Below, one piece after another: positions 5,653 through 7,261 of a DNA stretch of 7,261 nucleotides. The stretch lies in the NCBI GenBank assembly GCA_002309295.1, contig DBXF01000093.1, positions 20,548 to 27,808 of the forward strand, given 5' to 3'. Within the stretch, counting starts at the first letter, position 1. Every line of letters begins with the position of its first letter. The position numbers were made by a program, and so were the translations under genes. The notes under the pieces were generated by a model. The model searched no databases. It saw only the letters and a program-made list of their open reading frames with translations, and was not told the DNA's origin. This stretch comes from Bacteroidales bacterium UBA1219. Its GTDB lineage: Bacteria > Bacteroidota > Bacteroidia > Bacteroidales > P3.

Positions 5653-5684
5653 TTGCGTTGACAGAAATATTTGTCCACACGCAA
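5653..5684. other. Inverted repeat TTGCGT...ACGCAA in the topA 3' region
   Basis: TTGCGT (5653-5658) pairs with ACGCAA (5679-5684), and inside it GACA (5660-5663) pairs with TGTC (5672-5675) around an 8-base loop. One unpaired base lies on one side and three on the other. It begins about 38 bases after the topA stop on the transcribed strand and has no T-tract. It could stabilise the mRNA 3' end or act as a protein-binding site; no function can be assigned. Confidence 0.35.
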
Positions 5685-5722
5685 CACAAAGCCCGTTACT
5701 ACCAGAATCGGCAGTCAGCGCA

Positions 5723-7261
5723 TCATTTCTTCTTGGCCTGCTTTTTCAGCACTGCCACGGCCTCGTCGAGGGTTACCGTCATGGGGTCGGTGCCTTTGGG
5801 CAGCTTGTAGTTCTTGCCGTCGAACATCACGTATGGTCCGAAACGGCCGGTGTTGGCCTGCACGTCCTTGCCCTCGTGCTGACCGATGGTGCGGGGCAGC
5901 AGCTTTTTCTGCTCGTCCTTGGCGTCCTTGGCGGCGATTATCTCGCAGCAGCGCTCGGCAGTGACGGTGTACGGATCGTCGGTCTTGGCAAGGGAATAGA
6001 ACTTGCCATCGAAACGAACATAGGGTCCGAACTTGCCGATGGAGACGGTGAGGTCCTTGCCGTCCTTCTGTCCCGCCACACGCGGCAGAGCGAACAGCGC
6101 CAGCGCCTCGTCGAGGGTGATGGTGTCGATGCTCTGACTTTTCTTGAGCGAGGCGAAGGTGGGTTTCTCGTCGCTTTTCGACTCGCCGATCTGCACCATG
6201 GCGCCGTAGCGGCCTATCTTGGCATACACGTTCTTTCCGCTCTTGGGGTCGGTGCCGAGCAGACGCTCGCCGGTGGTGCGGTGGGTTTTCTCGCTCACCT
6301 GTTCAATGTTTTTGTGGAAAGGTTTGTAGAAACTTTCAATTATCTTGCGCCACGATTTCTTGCCGGAGGCTATCTCGTCGAAATCCTTCTCCACGGTGGC
6401 GGTGAAGTTGTAATCCACTATGTCGGCGAAGTTGTCCATCAGGAAAGTGTTCACCACCATTCCGATGTCGGTGGGGAAGAGTTTGCTTTTCTCGGTGCCC
6501 ACTTTCTCGGTTTTCTTGGCTTTCTTAACGGCTCCCTTGCTGAGTGTAAGCAGGTTGTATTCGCGCACGGTGCCTTCGCGGTCCTCTTTCACCACATACT
6601 CGCGTTTCTGTATGGTGGAGATGGTGGGAGCGTAGGTCGAAGGACGGCCGATGCCGAGTTCCTCGAGTTTTTTCACAAGGCTGGCCTCGGTGTAGCGTGG
6701 CGGATGTTGCGAGAAACGCTGCATGGCCTCGGCTTTGGAGAGGTCGAGGTTCATGCCTTTGGCGAGGGGCGGAAGCAGGTTTTCGCCGCCTTCCTCGTGC
6801 TCGTCGTCGGTGGATTCCATATACACTTTCAGGAAACCGTCGAAAAGCACCACTTCGCCGGAAGCGATAAATTTCTCACTACGTGTTGATATATTGATAT
6901 TTACGGTGGTCTTTTCCAATTCGGCGTCGCTCATCTGCGAGGCGATGGTGCGTTTCCAGATAAGTTCGTAGAGACGTTTCTGCGAGGCGTCGCCGGTGAT
7001 GGTGTGGTTTTGCAGGTAGGTGGGACGTATGGCCTCGTGTGCCTCCTGCGCGCCTTTGGTCTTGGTGTGGTACTGACGCGGCTTGGAGTATTTCTCGCCG
7101 TAGAGCGAAGTTATCTCCTGTTTGGCCATATTCAGGGCCAGCGACGACAGGTTGACGGAGTCGGTACGCATGTAGGTGATAAATCCCGACTCGTAGAGCT
7201 GCTGTGCCACCTGCATGGTGCGCGAAACGGAGAATCCCAGCTTACGGCTGGCCTCCTGCTG
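5723..7261 (-). CDS. topA: DNA topoisomerase I, type IA (C-terminal 512 residues; runs off the right edge)
   Basis: This enzyme relaxes negative supercoils by cutting and rejoining one DNA strand through a tyrosine linkage. The window begins inside the gene, before the active-site region, so the N-terminal Toprim domain is missing from view. The reading frame is open to the edge (QQEASRKLGFSVSRTMQVAQQLYESG). The catalytic Tyr lies in GFITYMRTDS at residue 30 of the visible part, with the conserved Arg two positions on. Further family motifs are GAQEAHEAIRPT (70-81) and HPPRYTEASLVKKLEELGIG (186-205), followed by RPSTYAPTIS. The C-terminus carries three short basic repeats of the Toprim_Crpt type: KIGRYGAMVQIG, SIGKFGPYVRFDGKFYSL and NTGRFGPYVMFDGKNYKLPKGTDP. 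There are no zinc-finger cysteines, unlike E. coli TopA, and the protein ends in the lysine-rich KKQAKKK. It ends with TGA at 5723-5725, followed by two hairpins. Confidence 0.97.
   Translation of the reverse strand, partial: QQEASRKLGFSVSRTMQVAQQLYESGFITYMRTDSVNLSSLALNMAKQEITSLYGEKYSKPRQYHTKTKGAQEAHEAIRPTYLQNHTITGDASQKRLYELIWKRTIASQMSDAELEKTTVNINISTRSEKFIASGEVVLFDGFLKVYMESTDDEHEEGGENLLPPLAKGMNLDLSKAEAMQRFSQHPPRYTEASLVKKLEELGIGRPSTYAPTISTIQKREYVVKEDREGTVREYNLLTLSKGAVKKAKKTEKVGTEKSKLFPTDIGMVVNTFLMDNFADIVDYNFTATVEKDFDEIASGKKSWRKIIESFYKPFHKNIEQVSEKTHRTTGERLLGTDPKSGKNVYAKIGRYGAMVQIGESKSDEKPTFASLKKSQSIDTITLDEALALFALPRVAGQKDGKDLTVSIGKFGPYVRFDGKFYSLAKTDDPYTVTAERCCEIIAAKDAKDEQKKLLPRTIGQHEGKDVQANTGRFGPYVMFDGKNYKLPKGTDPMTVTLDEAVAVLKKQAKKK

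Noticed and set aside
5609..6889. A 426-codon open frame on the + strand opposite topA
   Set aside because: It is antisense to conserved topA motifs. Its Gly/Val/His/Leu-rich composition is typical of a shadow frame.

Overview
The window looks like chromosomal DNA from a member of the Bacteroidota, most likely Bacteroidales. The support is a PPi-type phosphofructokinase, a promoter of the Bacteroides TTG / TAnnTTTG type, a secreted protein carrying a type IX secretion (T9SS) sorting-like domain plus a FISUMP/DUF1566-like domain, a lipoprotein with an acidic patch shortly after its lipidated cysteine, and AT-rich start regions without clear Shine-Dalgarno motifs. All six genes lie on the minus strand, so transcription runs from the right edge to the left. 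The genus cannot be told from the sequence.

In transcription order (right to left) the layout is: the C-terminal 512 residues of DNA topoisomerase I (topA, running off the right edge); a 187-base gap with two hairpins, one of them a likely terminator; a small lipoprotein with a lipocalin-like start; a secreted T9SS-like/FISUMP protein; a 759-residue subtilisin-family (S8) protease whose C-terminus looks like an 8-stranded outer-membrane barrel; a stand-alone Smr domain protein; a recognisable promoter; and the N-terminal 229 residues of a probable pyrophosphate-dependent 6-phosphofructokinase (running off the left edge). The two edge genes are housekeeping. The three middle genes all encode envelope or surface proteins and may form one transcription unit with smr.

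The most striking structure is in the gaps. Each of the three gaps between lipoprotein, FISUMP protein, protease and smr holds a tandem array of one degenerate 7-base unit, with + strand consensus YYAAYYA (usually CTAATCA or CTAATTA). All three arrays have the same orientation, and each begins at or within a few bases of the upstream gene's stop codon. The arrays hold 6, 14 and 4 units. The smr-proximal gap adds a second, unrelated heptamer array (GGTCTGA, 3.7 copies), and the protease-upstream gap adds a REP-like palindrome. The gap with the clear promoter (smr to pfk) and the gap after topA have no such array. The heptamer closes all six reading frames within about 20 bases.

There is no mobile element, CRISPR array, RNA gene or evident phage or defence system. 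The best candidates for something undescribed are the stop-codon-linked heptamer arrays and the subtilase-barrel fusion.
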